Below are positions 6,400 to 14,323 of a DNA stretch of 14,591 nucleotides, in pieces. The position numbers and the translations under genes are program-made. Under the pieces are notes generated by a model, which was given only the letters and a program-made list of their open reading frames with translations, was not told where the DNA came from and did no database searches. Source of the stretch: JADFRG01 sp964590515 (GTDB lineage: Bacteria > Chloroflexota > Anaerolineae > Anaerolineales > E44-bin32); NCBI GenBank assembly GCA_964590515.1, contig CAZPZD010000053.1:1-14591 (forward strand). Direction: 5' to 3'. How positions within the stretch are numbered: the stretch's first letter is position 1; each line of letters opens with the position of its first letter.

Positions 6400-7467
6400 A
6401 TGCGCATTTCGTCCACCGAACGGTTCACCGAATTGGCCGTTGCGGGATTCCTCTGGGGGTTCCGCATCCTGATGGTGCTTGTCGTTGTGGTGGGAACCAT
6501 CCTCACAATCCGGGAGGGGAAATACACTGGCAAGCAGTGGATCGACTTCCTGGTCTTCGGCCTCGCCCGAGGCAGCATCTACGCCCTCCTAGCTCTTGGC
6601 TATACGATGGTGTACGGCATCCTGCGCTTGATCAACTTCGCCCACGGAGAGGTTTTCATGACCGGGGCTTTCGGCGGCTACTTCGTGGCCGACGCGCTGG
6701 GCAGGTCCGGTTTCCTTGATCGGAACCCGTATGCCGCCATCTTGCTGGCGATTCTCGTCGGCATGGGGATCTCCACAGGAGTGGCCCTGCTCGTCGAACG
6801 GATCGCGTACCGTCCACTGCGCCGGGCCCCGCGCCTGGTCCCGCTGATCAGTGCCATCGGGGCATCCTTCTTTCTTCAGTACACCTTTCGGGGTCTGTTT
6901 GGACCGGGTGTTTACGCCTATCCGACGGTCGAGATCCTTCAGGGCTCGTGGACGATCTTGGGGTTGGACATCCTGAAGGGCCAGGTGGTGGTGATCGTGG
7001 GGGCCTTCGTGATGATGGCCGGACTCTACACCATCGTGATGCGGACGAAGACCGGCACCGCCATGCGGGCGGTATCGGAAAGCAAGGATGTGGCCACCCT
7101 GATGGGGATCAATGTGGACCGCATTATTGTGATCACGTTTGCCATCGGGGCGGCGATGGCCGGCGCGGCCGGCGTACTGTATGCGCTGATCTTCCGGCAG
7201 GTGAACTTCTTCATGGGTTTCGTTCCCGGGATCAAGGCCTTCACCTCCGCCGTATTGGGCGGCATCGGCAATGTCCCGGGCGCGATGTTGGGAGGACTCT
7301 TGCTCGGAATCTTCGAGTCGGTCGGCCCCGCCCTCTTCTTGGACGGCCTCGGGATCACGAGACCTTATCAACTCCAGGACGCGATCGCCTTTACCATGCT
7401 CCTGATGGTTCTGCTGTTCCGGCCCTCCGGGCTTTTGGGGGAACGGATTACCGCCACCAAAGCATGA
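6400..7467 (+). CDS. livH: Branched-chain amino acid-type ABC transporter permease LivH
   Basis: A 355-residue inner-membrane permease of the LivH/BraD family (BPD_transp_2), which forms the channel with LivM. The diagnostic segment GSIYALLALGYTMVYGILRLINFAHGEVFM begins near residue 58. Later landmarks are RTKTGTAMRAVSESKDVATLMGINVD, which is the cytoplasmic loop contacting the ATPase, and FTSAVLGGIGNVPGAMLGGLLLGI in the C-terminal half. Typical LivH proteins have about 290-310 residues. This one has about 50 extra N-terminal residues carrying an additional hydrophobic helix (about 13-35). The ATG at 6400 has GGAAGAGG just upstream (6389-6396). The stop is followed 28 bases later by livM. Confidence 0.93.
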   Translation: MRISSTERFTELAVAGFLWGFRILMVLVVVVGTILTIREGKYTGKQWIDFLVFGLARGSIYALLALGYTMVYGILRLINFAHGEVFMTGAFGGYFVADALGRSGFLDRNPYAAILLAILVGMGISTGVALLVERIAYRPLRRAPRLVPLISAIGASFFLQYTFRGLFGPGVYAYPTVEILQGSWTILGLDILKGQVVVIVGAFVMMAGLYTIVMRTKTGTAMRAVSESKDVATLMGINVDRIIVITFAIGAAMAGAAGVLYALIFRQVNFFMGFVPGIKAFTSAVLGGIGNVPGAMLGGLLLGIFESVGPALFLDGLGITRPYQLQDAIAFTMLLMVLLFRPSGLLGERITATKA

Positions 7468-7495
7468 CAACCCGTCCGGCCAGGATGAAAACGTC

Positions 7496-9253
7496 GTGAA
7501 CGAAAAGCATCCACGTAGATATAGCAAGTCGTTGCAGATCGGCCTCCTCGGAGGGGCGATTGGGGTCTATTTGTGTTTGGTCGGGATGGTGGAGGTCTTC
7601 GGGGAGCGGCCGCTTATCGAAGGCATTGTCTCCCTGGGTTCTCTCGTGCTAATCCTGACGGCGCTGGGCAGCGGCTTTGTCGCCGCGCAGAGCCCCCGCG
7701 GCCCCGGTTCGCCGAGGACCATAGGGCCGCCGCTGCTAGCGGCAGTATTGGCCGGTTCCCTGACCGGTGCTGTGCTCGCTCTCTTCGTGGTGGTTGGCGG
7801 TCGGGCCGACTTGCGCAGTGTGTTCATCCACGCTTCCCCCGTTCTCTATGGGATGCTCACATTCGGACGCGGGGTGGCAGGCGCTTGGCTGCTTCCTGTC
7901 GCAGGGGGATTGCTCGGAGTCGTGGGTGCCATCGTTCGACTGTTGCCCACGCGGGAACAACGGCCGCTTGTGCTCGGCCTCGTGGCCGTCCTCTTCATGG
8001 GATTGTTCGCTGGACTCGTGCGGGTGCTGCTGGTGGGTGCAGGCGGCGTGGCGGAGGCTGTGGGTCGGTTCCTATTTGGCCAGGCAGGTTTAACAGTAGC
8101 CGGGGCGGTGATTACGCTGGCCGCCACGAGTGGGACCTCCTTGGTCTGGTCAGCAAATGGGAAACGGGTTCAGGGTTCCCTAAGCCGCCTGCCGGCCGCC
8201 CGCCGAAGGGTAATCCGGTCGGGGCTGTTGGCCCTTGGCATCGCCTTCGCATTGTTGCTGCCCCAGTTCTCGGGCGCGTTTATTGCTCAGGTGGTTGTCT
8301 TGGTCTCCCTGTATACACTGTCGGGTCTGGGACTGAACATTGCCCTGGGTTTTGCCGGCCTGCTGGACTTGGGTTTCGTCGCCTTCTTCGCCGTGGGCGC
8401 CTATACGGTTGGCCTGTTGACCTCCTACGGTCCCTTGGGGCTCTTGCATCTTCCTTTCTGGGCAGCCGTCCCGATCGCCGTCCTCGTCGCCATGCTGGTC
8501 GGAGCTTTCTTGGGACTTCCAGTCCTTCGCATCCGAGGCGACTACCTGGCGATCGCGACCCTGGGCTTTGGCGAGATCGTGCGCCTGCTGGCCGGATCCG
8601 ACTTCTTAGGACCGTGGTTGGGAGGCCCGCAGGGGATCATTGGAATCCAGAAGCCGTGCCTGGGCCTGCTCGGTCCATTTCAAGCGGTTGATGTCCCACG
8701 AGTTTGCCGCGGGCTGGAGCTGGGCGGTCCTAAAGAAATCTACTACTTGGCCGTGCTCGGTGCTCTGATCGTTGCGTTTGTCGCCACGCGCCTGCGCGAC
8801 TCGCGCTTGGGACGCGCCTGGATGGCGATTCGCGAGGACGAAGACGTGGCCGAGGCCCTGGGAGTGAACTTGATCCAGACGAAGCTGCTGGCCTACATGT
8901 TGGGCGCCTCATTCGCCGGTCTCAGCGGTGCTATCTTCGCGGTTCTGGTGGGCTCGATCTTCGCCAGCAGCATGCAACTGCTGGTCTCGATCAATGTCGT
9001 CGCCCTCATTATCGTGGGCGGCATGGGGAGCATCCCCGGGGTGGCGGTGGGGGCGCTGGCGCTGGTCGGGCTGCCCGAACTCTTCCGCGAGCTGGCGGAA
9101 TACCGCTTCTTGTTCTATGGTGCGACGCTGATCATTGTGATGCGGGCTAGACCCGAAGGACTCTGGCCCTCCACCGTGATTCGGCGCGAGCTGCGTGCCC
9201 GCGAGGAGGCCCAACTCCTACCGGAAGCGGTCGAGGTCGCGGCCGGTGACTAG
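7496..9253 (+). CDS. livM: Branched-chain amino acid-type ABC transporter permease LivM with N-terminal membrane extension
   Basis: A 585-residue permease. The LivM core occupies about residues 265-555, with YTLSGLGLNIALGFAGLLDLG (273-293), FFAVGAYTVGLL (297-308), RIRGDYLAIATLGFGEIVRLL (345-365), RLGRAWMAIREDEDVAEALGVN (437-458), IVGGMGSIPGVAVGA (506-520) and a terminal ARPEGLWP (551-558). Ahead of it lies an unusual region (about 1-240) with hydrophobic stretches around 14-34, 43-63, 77-100, 126-148, 158-182 and 197-212; I do not recognise it as a known domain. Ordinary LivM proteins have about 300-430 residues. Start GTG 7496 follows a weak AGGA. An ATG at 7485 in another frame runs only four codons to TGA, ruling it out. 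The end overlaps livG. Confidence 0.9.
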   Translation: MNEKHPRRYSKSLQIGLLGGAIGVYLCLVGMVEVFGERPLIEGIVSLGSLVLILTALGSGFVAAQSPRGPGSPRTIGPPLLAAVLAGSLTGAVLALFVVVGGRADLRSVFIHASPVLYGMLTFGRGVAGAWLLPVAGGLLGVVGAIVRLLPTREQRPLVLGLVAVLFMGLFAGLVRVLLVGAGGVAEAVGRFLFGQAGLTVAGAVITLAATSGTSLVWSANGKRVQGSLSRLPAARRRVIRSGLLALGIAFALLLPQFSGAFIAQVVVLVSLYTLSGLGLNIALGFAGLLDLGFVAFFAVGAYTVGLLTSYGPLGLLHLPFWAAVPIAVLVAMLVGAFLGLPVLRIRGDYLAIATLGFGEIVRLLAGSDFLGPWLGGPQGIIGIQKPCLGLLGPFQAVDVPRVCRGLELGGPKEIYYLAVLGALIVAFVATRLRDSRLGRAWMAIREDEDVAEALGVNLIQTKLLAYMLGASFAGLSGAIFAVLVGSIFASSMQLLVSINVVALIIVGGMGSIPGVAVGALALVGLPELFRELAEYRFLFYGATLIIVMRARPEGLWPSTVIRRELRAREEAQLLPEAVEVAAGD

Positions 9254-10040
9254 CCCCACAGATCGCGTGAACATTCTGGTTGCCCACGCAGTCTCCAAGT
9301 CCTTCGGTGGGCTGCAGGCCGCAAGTCTCATCAACTTGGAAGTCGCCTCCCGCTCGATCCACAGCATCATTGGCCCGAACGGCTCGGGCAAGACAACCGT
9401 GTTCAACTGCATTACCGGCTTCGTGCGGACCGACGCGGGCGAGATTCAGTTCGATGGCACAGAAATCCACCGGCTTCGGCCTGACAAGATCGCTCAACTG
9501 GGGATTGGTCGAACGTATCAAAATATTCGGCTCTTTGCCGAGATGACCGCACTGGAAAACATCCTGGTCGGCCGGCACTTTCATCTGCATGCGACGTGGA
9601 TCGGGGCAATTGTGAGAAGTCCCAGGACCCGGCACGAGGAAAGAGGGGCCGTCGACGAAGCCCGCCGCCTGCTTGAGTTTGTCGACCTTGCCGGCCGAGG
9701 CGACTTATTGGCAAGGAACTTGCCTTACGGCGCGCAGCGGCGACTGGAAATTGCTCGCGCGCTTGCGACCGAGCCAAAATTGCTTCTATTAGACGAACCC
9801 ACTGCCGGAATGAATCCAGCTGAATCCATTGAGATGATGGATTTCATTCGACGCCTGCGTGACGAGCTCGGCATCACTATCCTGCTCATCGAGCACCAGA
9901 TGCGAGTGGTCATGGGGATCTCCGAGATCATCAGCGTGCTGGATTATGGTGTGAAGATCGCCGAGGGTCCCCCGGCGGAAATTCAGCGCGATCCCAAGGT
10001 CATCGAAGCCTACCTTGGGCAAGGGGCCCTGGCCGCCTGA
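9246..10040 (+). CDS. livG: Branched-chain amino acid-type ABC transporter ATPase LivG
   Basis: A 264-residue cytoplasmic ATPase that powers the LivHM channel together with LivF. Motifs in order are Walker A GPNGSGKT (43-50), the Q-loop region RTYQNIRLF (89-97), the LivG-type degenerate signature LPYGAQRRLEIARAL (159-173), Walker B LLLLDEP (179-185), D-loop TAGMNPAE and the H-switch H217 (LLIEHQM). The C-terminal VLDYGVKIAEGPPAEIQ segment is characteristic. The frame is open to an ATG at 9195, inside livM. GTG 9246 has GAGG (9233-9236) 9 bases upstream and overlaps the livM stop by 8 bases, so it is the preferred start. GTG 9267 is an alternative with no ribosome site. The call and the operon are secure; only the exact start is uncertain. 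Confidence 0.94.
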   Translation: MTSPTDRVNILVAHAVSKSFGGLQAASLINLEVASRSIHSIIGPNGSGKTTVFNCITGFVRTDAGEIQFDGTEIHRLRPDKIAQLGIGRTYQNIRLFAEMTALENILVGRHFHLHATWIGAIVRSPRTRHEERGAVDEARRLLEFVDLAGRGDLLARNLPYGAQRRLEIARALATEPKLLLLDEPTAGMNPAESIEMMDFIRRLRDELGITILLIEHQMRVVMGISEIISVLDYGVKIAEGPPAEIQRDPKVIEAYLGQGALAA

Positions 10041-10064
10041 GACCTCGGACTCGGAGTGAATTAG

Positions 10065-10778
10065 ATGCCACTGCTTGAACTCAATGACGTCCACACCTAC
10101 TACGGCAACATTCACGCTCTCAAGGGCATCTCCCTCTCGGTCGAACAAGGTGAAATCGTCACTTTGATCGGCGCCAACGGGGCCGGGAAGAGCACCACCC
10201 TCAAGACAATCAGCGGATTGCTCAGGCCCCGCAAGGGGGCGATCCTCCTGAATGGGCGGGATATGACCGAATTCAAGTCCCACGAAGCCGTCTACCAAGG
10301 GGTCGCCATGGTTCCGGAAGGGCGGGGAATCTTCGCCCGCCTCAGCGTCCAGGAAAACCTGGACATGGGCGGCTACAGCCGCCAGGACCACCAGGGAATG
10401 GCGGCCGACCTGGATCGCGCGTTCACCCTCTTTCCTCGGCTGAAGGAGCGCCGAGGTCAGGTGGCCGGTACTTTGAGCGGAGGTGAACAGCAGATGCTCG
10501 CCACCGCCCGGGCGATGATGGCTCGGCCCCAACTGCTATTGATGGACGAGCCGTCCATGGGATTGGCTCCGTTGTTGGTAGAAAGCGTCTTCGAGACCAT
10601 CCGACAGATCAACCGGGAAGGGACCACCGTTCTGCTGGTCGAGCAGAATGCCAATATGGCCCTGCGAGTGGCAGCCCGCGGCTATGTACTTCAGACCGGC
10701 GAAATCGTGCTCCACGACACATGCAAGTCGCTGCGCGAAAACCCCATGGTCCAGAAGGCTTATCTCGGCGTCGAGTAG
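10065..10778 (+). CDS. livF: Branched-chain amino acid-type ABC transporter ATPase LivF
   Basis: A 237-residue second ATPase of the Liv importer, of normal family length. Motifs are the N-terminal VHTYYGNIHALKGIS (9-23), Walker A GANGAGKST (36-44), Q-loop MVPEGRGIFARLSVQENL (82-99), signature LSGGEQQML (137-145), Walker B LLLMDEPSMGLAP (157-169) and an LVEQNA switch segment near 195. Start ATG 10065 has GGAG at 10053-10056 with 8-base spacing. It lies 24 bases after livG and completes the livKHMGF set, so this transporter is encoded in full here. A weak GC hairpin (10792-10806) follows without a T-run, so read-through into the next gene is possible. Confidence 0.96.
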   Translation: MPLLELNDVHTYYGNIHALKGISLSVEQGEIVTLIGANGAGKSTTLKTISGLLRPRKGAILLNGRDMTEFKSHEAVYQGVAMVPEGRGIFARLSVQENLDMGGYSRQDHQGMAADLDRAFTLFPRLKERRGQVAGTLSGGEQQMLATARAMMARPQLLLMDEPSMGLAPLLVESVFETIRQINREGTTVLLVEQNANMALRVAARGYVLQTGEIVLHDTCKSLRENPMVQKAYLGVE

Positions 10779-10838
10779 GCAGCGAGGCGATCCGGCTCAC
10801 CGCCGGTTGACGAAACCCCCAGGAAGGTTGGCTGCTCG

Positions 10839-11879
10839 ATGCACCCGAAGGCCTCCAGCCCCCGGGTGCCGTGCTTAAGCCACCCACACATGCAGCTTCG
10901 GGTCTTGAATTCAGACGATCTTAGGAAGGCCCTGCCAATGCGCGAGGCGGTGGAGGCCATGAAGGTCGCCTTCGGCCAACTCTCCGCCGGCCGGGCCACG
11001 CTGCCGCTGCGCAGCCGGATCGAACTCCCCAAAGCGGCTGGGGTAATCCTCATCATGCCCGCCCTGCTGCCGAAGACCGGCGATTTCGCAATCAAAGTCG
11101 TTTCGGTGTTCGGAGAGAACCGGGCCCGTGAGCTTCCGACTATTCACGCGCTGGTGGTCGCCCTCGATCCGGCAAGCGGGGTCCCGTTGGGATTGCTCGA
11201 AGGCGCGACACTGACCGCCCTGCGCACCGGGGCCGCATCCGGCGCCGCAACCGACCTGTTGGCCCGGCCCGAGGCGCGGACGTTGGCCATCTTTGGCAGC
11301 GGGGTCCAGGCGCGGACCCAATTCGAAGCCGTGTGCGCCGTTCGTCCAATCGAGGCGGCCTGGGTCTTCAGCCGTTCCCCCGATCACTCCCAATTGTTTG
11401 CGACAGAAATGGGCCGGGAGCCCTGGGCACCGCCTACAATTTCCGTAGCCGACACCCCTGCCGCGGCGGTTCGGGAGGCCGATATTGTCTGTACGGCGAC
11501 CACCTCCAGCACACCCGTGTTTGACGGTCACGACCTGCGGCCTGGCACCCACATCAACGCGGTCGGCGGATATACCGCTGCGATGCAGGAAGTGGACGGC
11601 ACGACCGTCGCCAGAGCGCTGGTGGTGGTTGATTCGAAGGAGGCTGCTTTGGCGGAGGCCGGGGACCTTATCATTCCGATCCGTGAGGGACGGATCTCAG
11701 CGGAGCACGTTCACGCCGAGCTGGGTGAGGTGGTGAATGGCACCCGGGTCGGCCGCACCGATCCGGAGCAGATCACCCTCTTCAAGTCGGTGGGGGTGGC
11801 GGTGCAAGATGCGATCGCCGCCGGGCGGGCGCTTGCCCGAGCCGAGCAGCTCGGATTGGGTCAGATTATCGAGCTATGA
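10839..11879 (+). CDS. Ornithine cyclodeaminase / mu-crystallin family protein
   Basis: A 346-residue NAD(P)-dependent enzyme of the OCD/mu-crystallin family (PF02423). Members include ornithine cyclodeaminase, alanine dehydrogenase, ketimine reductase and pyrroline-2-carboxylate reductase. Visible are K86 (DFAIKVVS), R129 (LTALRTGAASG), the Rossmann loop FGSGVQART (152-160) and a terminal TLFKSVGVAVQDAIAA (313-328). The segment that carries the catalytic aspartate in true ornithine cyclodeaminases reads VGGYTAAMQEVD (242-253), with no Asp in that place. An imine/ketimine reductase-like activity is therefore more likely than proline formation from ornithine. The start at 10839 is supported by AGGAAGG (10821-10827), though with 11-base spacing. 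ATG 10890 (MQLRVLNSDDL) matches the family N-terminus better but lacks a ribosome site. It is probably co-transcribed with liv. Confidence 0.88.
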   Translation: MHPKASSPRVPCLSHPHMQLRVLNSDDLRKALPMREAVEAMKVAFGQLSAGRATLPLRSRIELPKAAGVILIMPALLPKTGDFAIKVVSVFGENRARELPTIHALVVALDPASGVPLGLLEGATLTALRTGAASGAATDLLARPEARTLAIFGSGVQARTQFEAVCAVRPIEAAWVFSRSPDHSQLFATEMGREPWAPPTISVADTPAAAVREADIVCTATTSSTPVFDGHDLRPGTHINAVGGYTAAMQEVDGTTVARALVVVDSKEAALAEAGDLIIPIREGRISAEHVHAELGEVVNGTRVGRTDPEQITLFKSVGVAVQDAIAAGRALARAEQLGLGQIIEL

Positions 11880-11899
11880 GCTGAGGCCGGGTCCCTCGC

Positions 11900-11924
11900 T
11901 ATAATCATCCTATCAATGGCGAGG
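11900..11924 (+). promoter_or_regulatory. Possible -10 element and ribosome site for the FAD oxidase gene
   Basis: A perfect TATAAT at 11900-11905 lies 27 bases before the next gene, with no convincing -35 at the right distance. GAGG at 11921-11924 sits 7 bases before the TTG start at 11932 and supports that start. A secondary internal promoter is plausible; the gene may also be read from liv. Confidence 0.35.
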
Positions 11925-11931
11925 ATCCACC

Positions 11932-13092
11932 TTGGCCGCTGAACTCCCCGGCACAGCGCAGATCGTCATCATCGGTGGCGGCGTCATGGGCGCCAGCACT
12001 GCCTACCATCTGGCCAAGGCCGGCGCCACGGAGGTGCTGCTACTGGAACGCAGTCCTCATCTCGAAGACGCCGCCACCAGCCGCTGCGCAGGCGGGGTGC
12101 GCTACCAATTCGCCACCCCGGTCAACATTGAGCTCTCCAAAATCAGCCTGCCGATGTTGGAGCGCTTTAAGGACGAGCTAGGGGTCGATCCGCAATATCG
12201 CCAGATCGGGTATCTTTTTGTGCTGACCCGCCCGCAGGACGTCGAGTCGTTTAGGGGCACGGTCGAACTGCAGCGCCGGATGGGCGTGAACACCGAGTGG
12301 TTGGACGGGGACGGTGTCCGCCGCCGGCTCCCACTGATGCGGTTCGAGGATGCTCTGGCCGGCACGATTCACCCAAAGGACGGCCTCGCGGATCCAAGCA
12401 GTGTCAATCTCGGCTATCTGAATCGGGCCCGCGACCTCGGAGTCCGGGTCGCGATGGAGACCGAAGCGATCGCAATCCAACTTGAGCGCGATCGGGTGGC
12501 TGCCGTGAACACGAACCACGGGACGGTCCGCTGCGAGCAGGTCGTGGACGCGGCCGGACCATGGGCGGCCGAAGTTGGGCAGCTGGTCGGTCTCGAGATC
12601 CCCATCCGGCCGGTCCGTCGCCAGATGGTGAGCACGACTCCAATCCCTGAGCTGCCGCCCGACTTCCCGTTCGTGATCGACTTCGCCCGCTCGCTGTACT
12701 TCCATCCGGAAGGCGAAGGATTGCTTACCGGGATGTCCAATCCGGATCAGCCCGCTGACTTTGATCAGACGATCGACGAGGACTGGGAGGTTGTCGCTCT
12801 GGAGGCTGCCATGCAGCGGATGCCGCTTCTCGAAAAGGCCGGCCGCCTTGCCAGTTGGGCCGGGTTGTACGAAGTTACCCCCGACGCCCATCCGATCTTC
12901 GGGCCGACCGAGATCGACGGTTTCTGGATCGTCGCCGGATTTTCGGGCCACGGATTCATGCACGGGCCGGTCGCCGGCAAGCTGATGTCGGAGTTCTTGA
13001 TGGAGGGCCGCGCCCACACGGTCGACGTGTCGATGCTCGACCTGGCTCGCTTCAAGGCCGGCCGGCCGATCCGGGAGTACAACGTCATTTGA
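11932..13092 (+). CDS. FAD-dependent oxidoreductase, DAO / sarcosine oxidase beta-like family
   Basis: A 386-residue flavoenzyme of the D-amino acid oxidase superfamily (DAO, PF01266), which oxidises amines or amino acids to imines. The N-terminal dinucleotide fold is VIIGGGVMGASTAYHLAK (12-29), with the ribose-binding glutamate E39 in LLLER. It is followed by SRCAGGVRYQF (50-60), DAAGPWAAEVGQL (206-218), and the C-terminal FAD-contact segment GLYEVTPDAHPIFGP (311-325) and VAGFSGHGFMHGPVAGKL (334-351). This tail is closest in style to SoxB/dimethylglycine-oxidase-like proteins. The cysteine that binds FAD covalently in monomeric sarcosine oxidase is not present at the AGLYEVTPD site, so non-covalent FAD is expected. 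Start TTG 11932 is chosen because the nearby ATG 11915 is out of frame and stops at once. The exact substrate is unknown. Confidence 0.9.
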   Translation: MAAELPGTAQIVIIGGGVMGASTAYHLAKAGATEVLLLERSPHLEDAATSRCAGGVRYQFATPVNIELSKISLPMLERFKDELGVDPQYRQIGYLFVLTRPQDVESFRGTVELQRRMGVNTEWLDGDGVRRRLPLMRFEDALAGTIHPKDGLADPSSVNLGYLNRARDLGVRVAMETEAIAIQLERDRVAAVNTNHGTVRCEQVVDAAGPWAAEVGQLVGLEIPIRPVRRQMVSTTPIPELPPDFPFVIDFARSLYFHPEGEGLLTGMSNPDQPADFDQTIDEDWEVVALEAAMQRMPLLEKAGRLASWAGLYEVTPDAHPIFGPTEIDGFWIVAGFSGHGFMHGPVAGKLMSEFLMEGRAHTVDVSMLDLARFKAGRPIREYNVI

Positions 13093-13159
13093 CTAGTTTC
13101 CGCAAGCTCACGTCATCCATCCTGGATGGCTATGCGCATGGCCCACGAGCCACATCAAG

Positions 13160-14323
13160 ATGACCCAAGCCGAGATCCTCACGATCGGGACCGAGCTGCT
13201 GCTCGGCGAGATTGTTGATACCAACACCCAGACCATCGCCCGCGAACTGCGGGCCATCGGCCTCGATCTGTTTCGCACCGGCGTCGTGGGCGACAACGTC
13301 GAACGAATTGCCCAAGCCGTCCGGGAGGCCTCGGATCGGGCCGAGGTGGTGATTACGGCCGGCGGCCTGGGGCCAACGGTGGACGACTATACCCGCGAGG
13401 CGATCGCCCTGGCCTTCGGGCTGGGCCTTGAGTTCCACCCTGAGCTCTGGGAGCAAATCCGAGAGCGCTTCGCCCGCTTCGGGCTGGAGCCGCCGGAGAA
13501 CAATCGACGGCAGGCGATGCTGCCCACCGGCGCGCGTGCCATCGAGAACCCGGTCGGGACTGCCCCGGCCTTCCGGGTCGAACGCGGCGACCGGGTGGTG
13601 ATTGCCCTTCCCGGCGTTCCGGCCGAATTGAAATACCTGCTCCAGGCGGCTGTGGTTCCCTATCTCCGCGACTCGCGCGGGCTGACCGGAGTCATCAAGT
13701 CGCGTTTGATCCGCACCGCGGGGGTGGGCGAATCCTGGCTCGACGAGCGGATCGGCGATCTGGAGCGGCTCACCAACCCGACGGTTGGCCTGGCCGCCCA
13801 CCCTGGCCGAGTCGACATCCGGATTGCGGTGAAAGCCGCCAACGAAGCGGCCGCTGACGAGCTGCTGCTTGACGTCGAGATTACGTTACGGGAGCGGCTG
13901 ACCGATCGGATTTATGGCGTCGATACTGAAACGCTGGAAGCGGCGGCCATGCAGGCGGTCGCCCAGGCTGGCTGGAAACTGGCAGTGGTCGAAGCTGGCA
14001 CCGGGGGTGCGCTGACCGCAGCGCTGGCCGGCATGGCAGACGAGGCATTTGGCGGGGGAGAAGTACTGAGTGAGGCCGGGTCGGCCCAAGCGGAGCGGGA
14101 GGCGCTGGACCAATTGCAGGTGAGCACTGGAGCCCAGGTCGGGCTGCTCCTGTTGCTTCGGCAGACCGGTGAGCAGCACGAGATCGACTTGGCGCTGCGC
14201 TGGCCCGGTGGCTCGCGGGATTGGCAGCGAATGTATGGCGGCGCACCGGCAAATGCGCCAGCCTGGGCGGCGAGCCTCGCGTTGGATTACCTACGACGAC
14301 ACCTGGTGGTGGAGCGCCCATGA
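13160..14323 (+). CDS. cinA: CinA-like protein with degenerate C-terminal NMN-deamidase domain
   Basis: A 387-residue protein. The N-terminal MoCF/COG1058 domain (about 1-170) is well preserved: LTIGTELLLGEIVDTNTQ (7-24), TAGGLGPTVDDYTREAIA (66-83), LPTGARAIENPVGTAPAF (121-138) and LPGVPAE (150-156). In CinA proteins this part hydrolyses ADP-ribose and related pyrophosphates. A middle region (about 180-250) follows. The C-terminal CinA domain (about 258-387) is diverged. The usual AESCTGG motif reads VEAGTGG (277-283), removing the active-site serine, and the TGIAGPxGG motif is not present. It is about 30 residues shorter than usual. NMN deamidase activity is therefore unlikely. Start ATG 13160 gives the family N-terminus; no strong ribosome site is visible. 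Overlaps the next gene by ATGA. Confidence 0.9.
   Translation: MTQAEILTIGTELLLGEIVDTNTQTIARELRAIGLDLFRTGVVGDNVERIAQAVREASDRAEVVITAGGLGPTVDDYTREAIALAFGLGLEFHPELWEQIRERFARFGLEPPENNRRQAMLPTGARAIENPVGTAPAFRVERGDRVVIALPGVPAELKYLLQAAVVPYLRDSRGLTGVIKSRLIRTAGVGESWLDERIGDLERLTNPTVGLAAHPGRVDIRIAVKAANEAAADELLLDVEITLRERLTDRIYGVDTETLEAAAMQAVAQAGWKLAVVEAGTGGALTAALAGMADEAFGGGEVLSEAGSAQAEREALDQLQVSTGAQVGLLLLLRQTGEQHEIDLALRWPGGSRDWQRMYGGAPANAPAWAASLALDYLRRHLVVERP

Noticed and set aside
10792..10806. CCGGC-TCACC-GCCGG hairpin after livF as an intrinsic terminator.
   Set aside because: Only 5 bp, and followed by TTGACGAAAC rather than a T-run.
10807..10840. TTGACG after livF as a -35 element for the OCD-family gene.
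   Set aside because: No acceptable -10 hexamer at 16-19 bases downstream.
13093..13159. CCATCC-T-GGATGG palindrome before cinA as a terminator or operator.
   Set aside because: Arms are too short with almost no loop, and nothing else supports a regulatory role.
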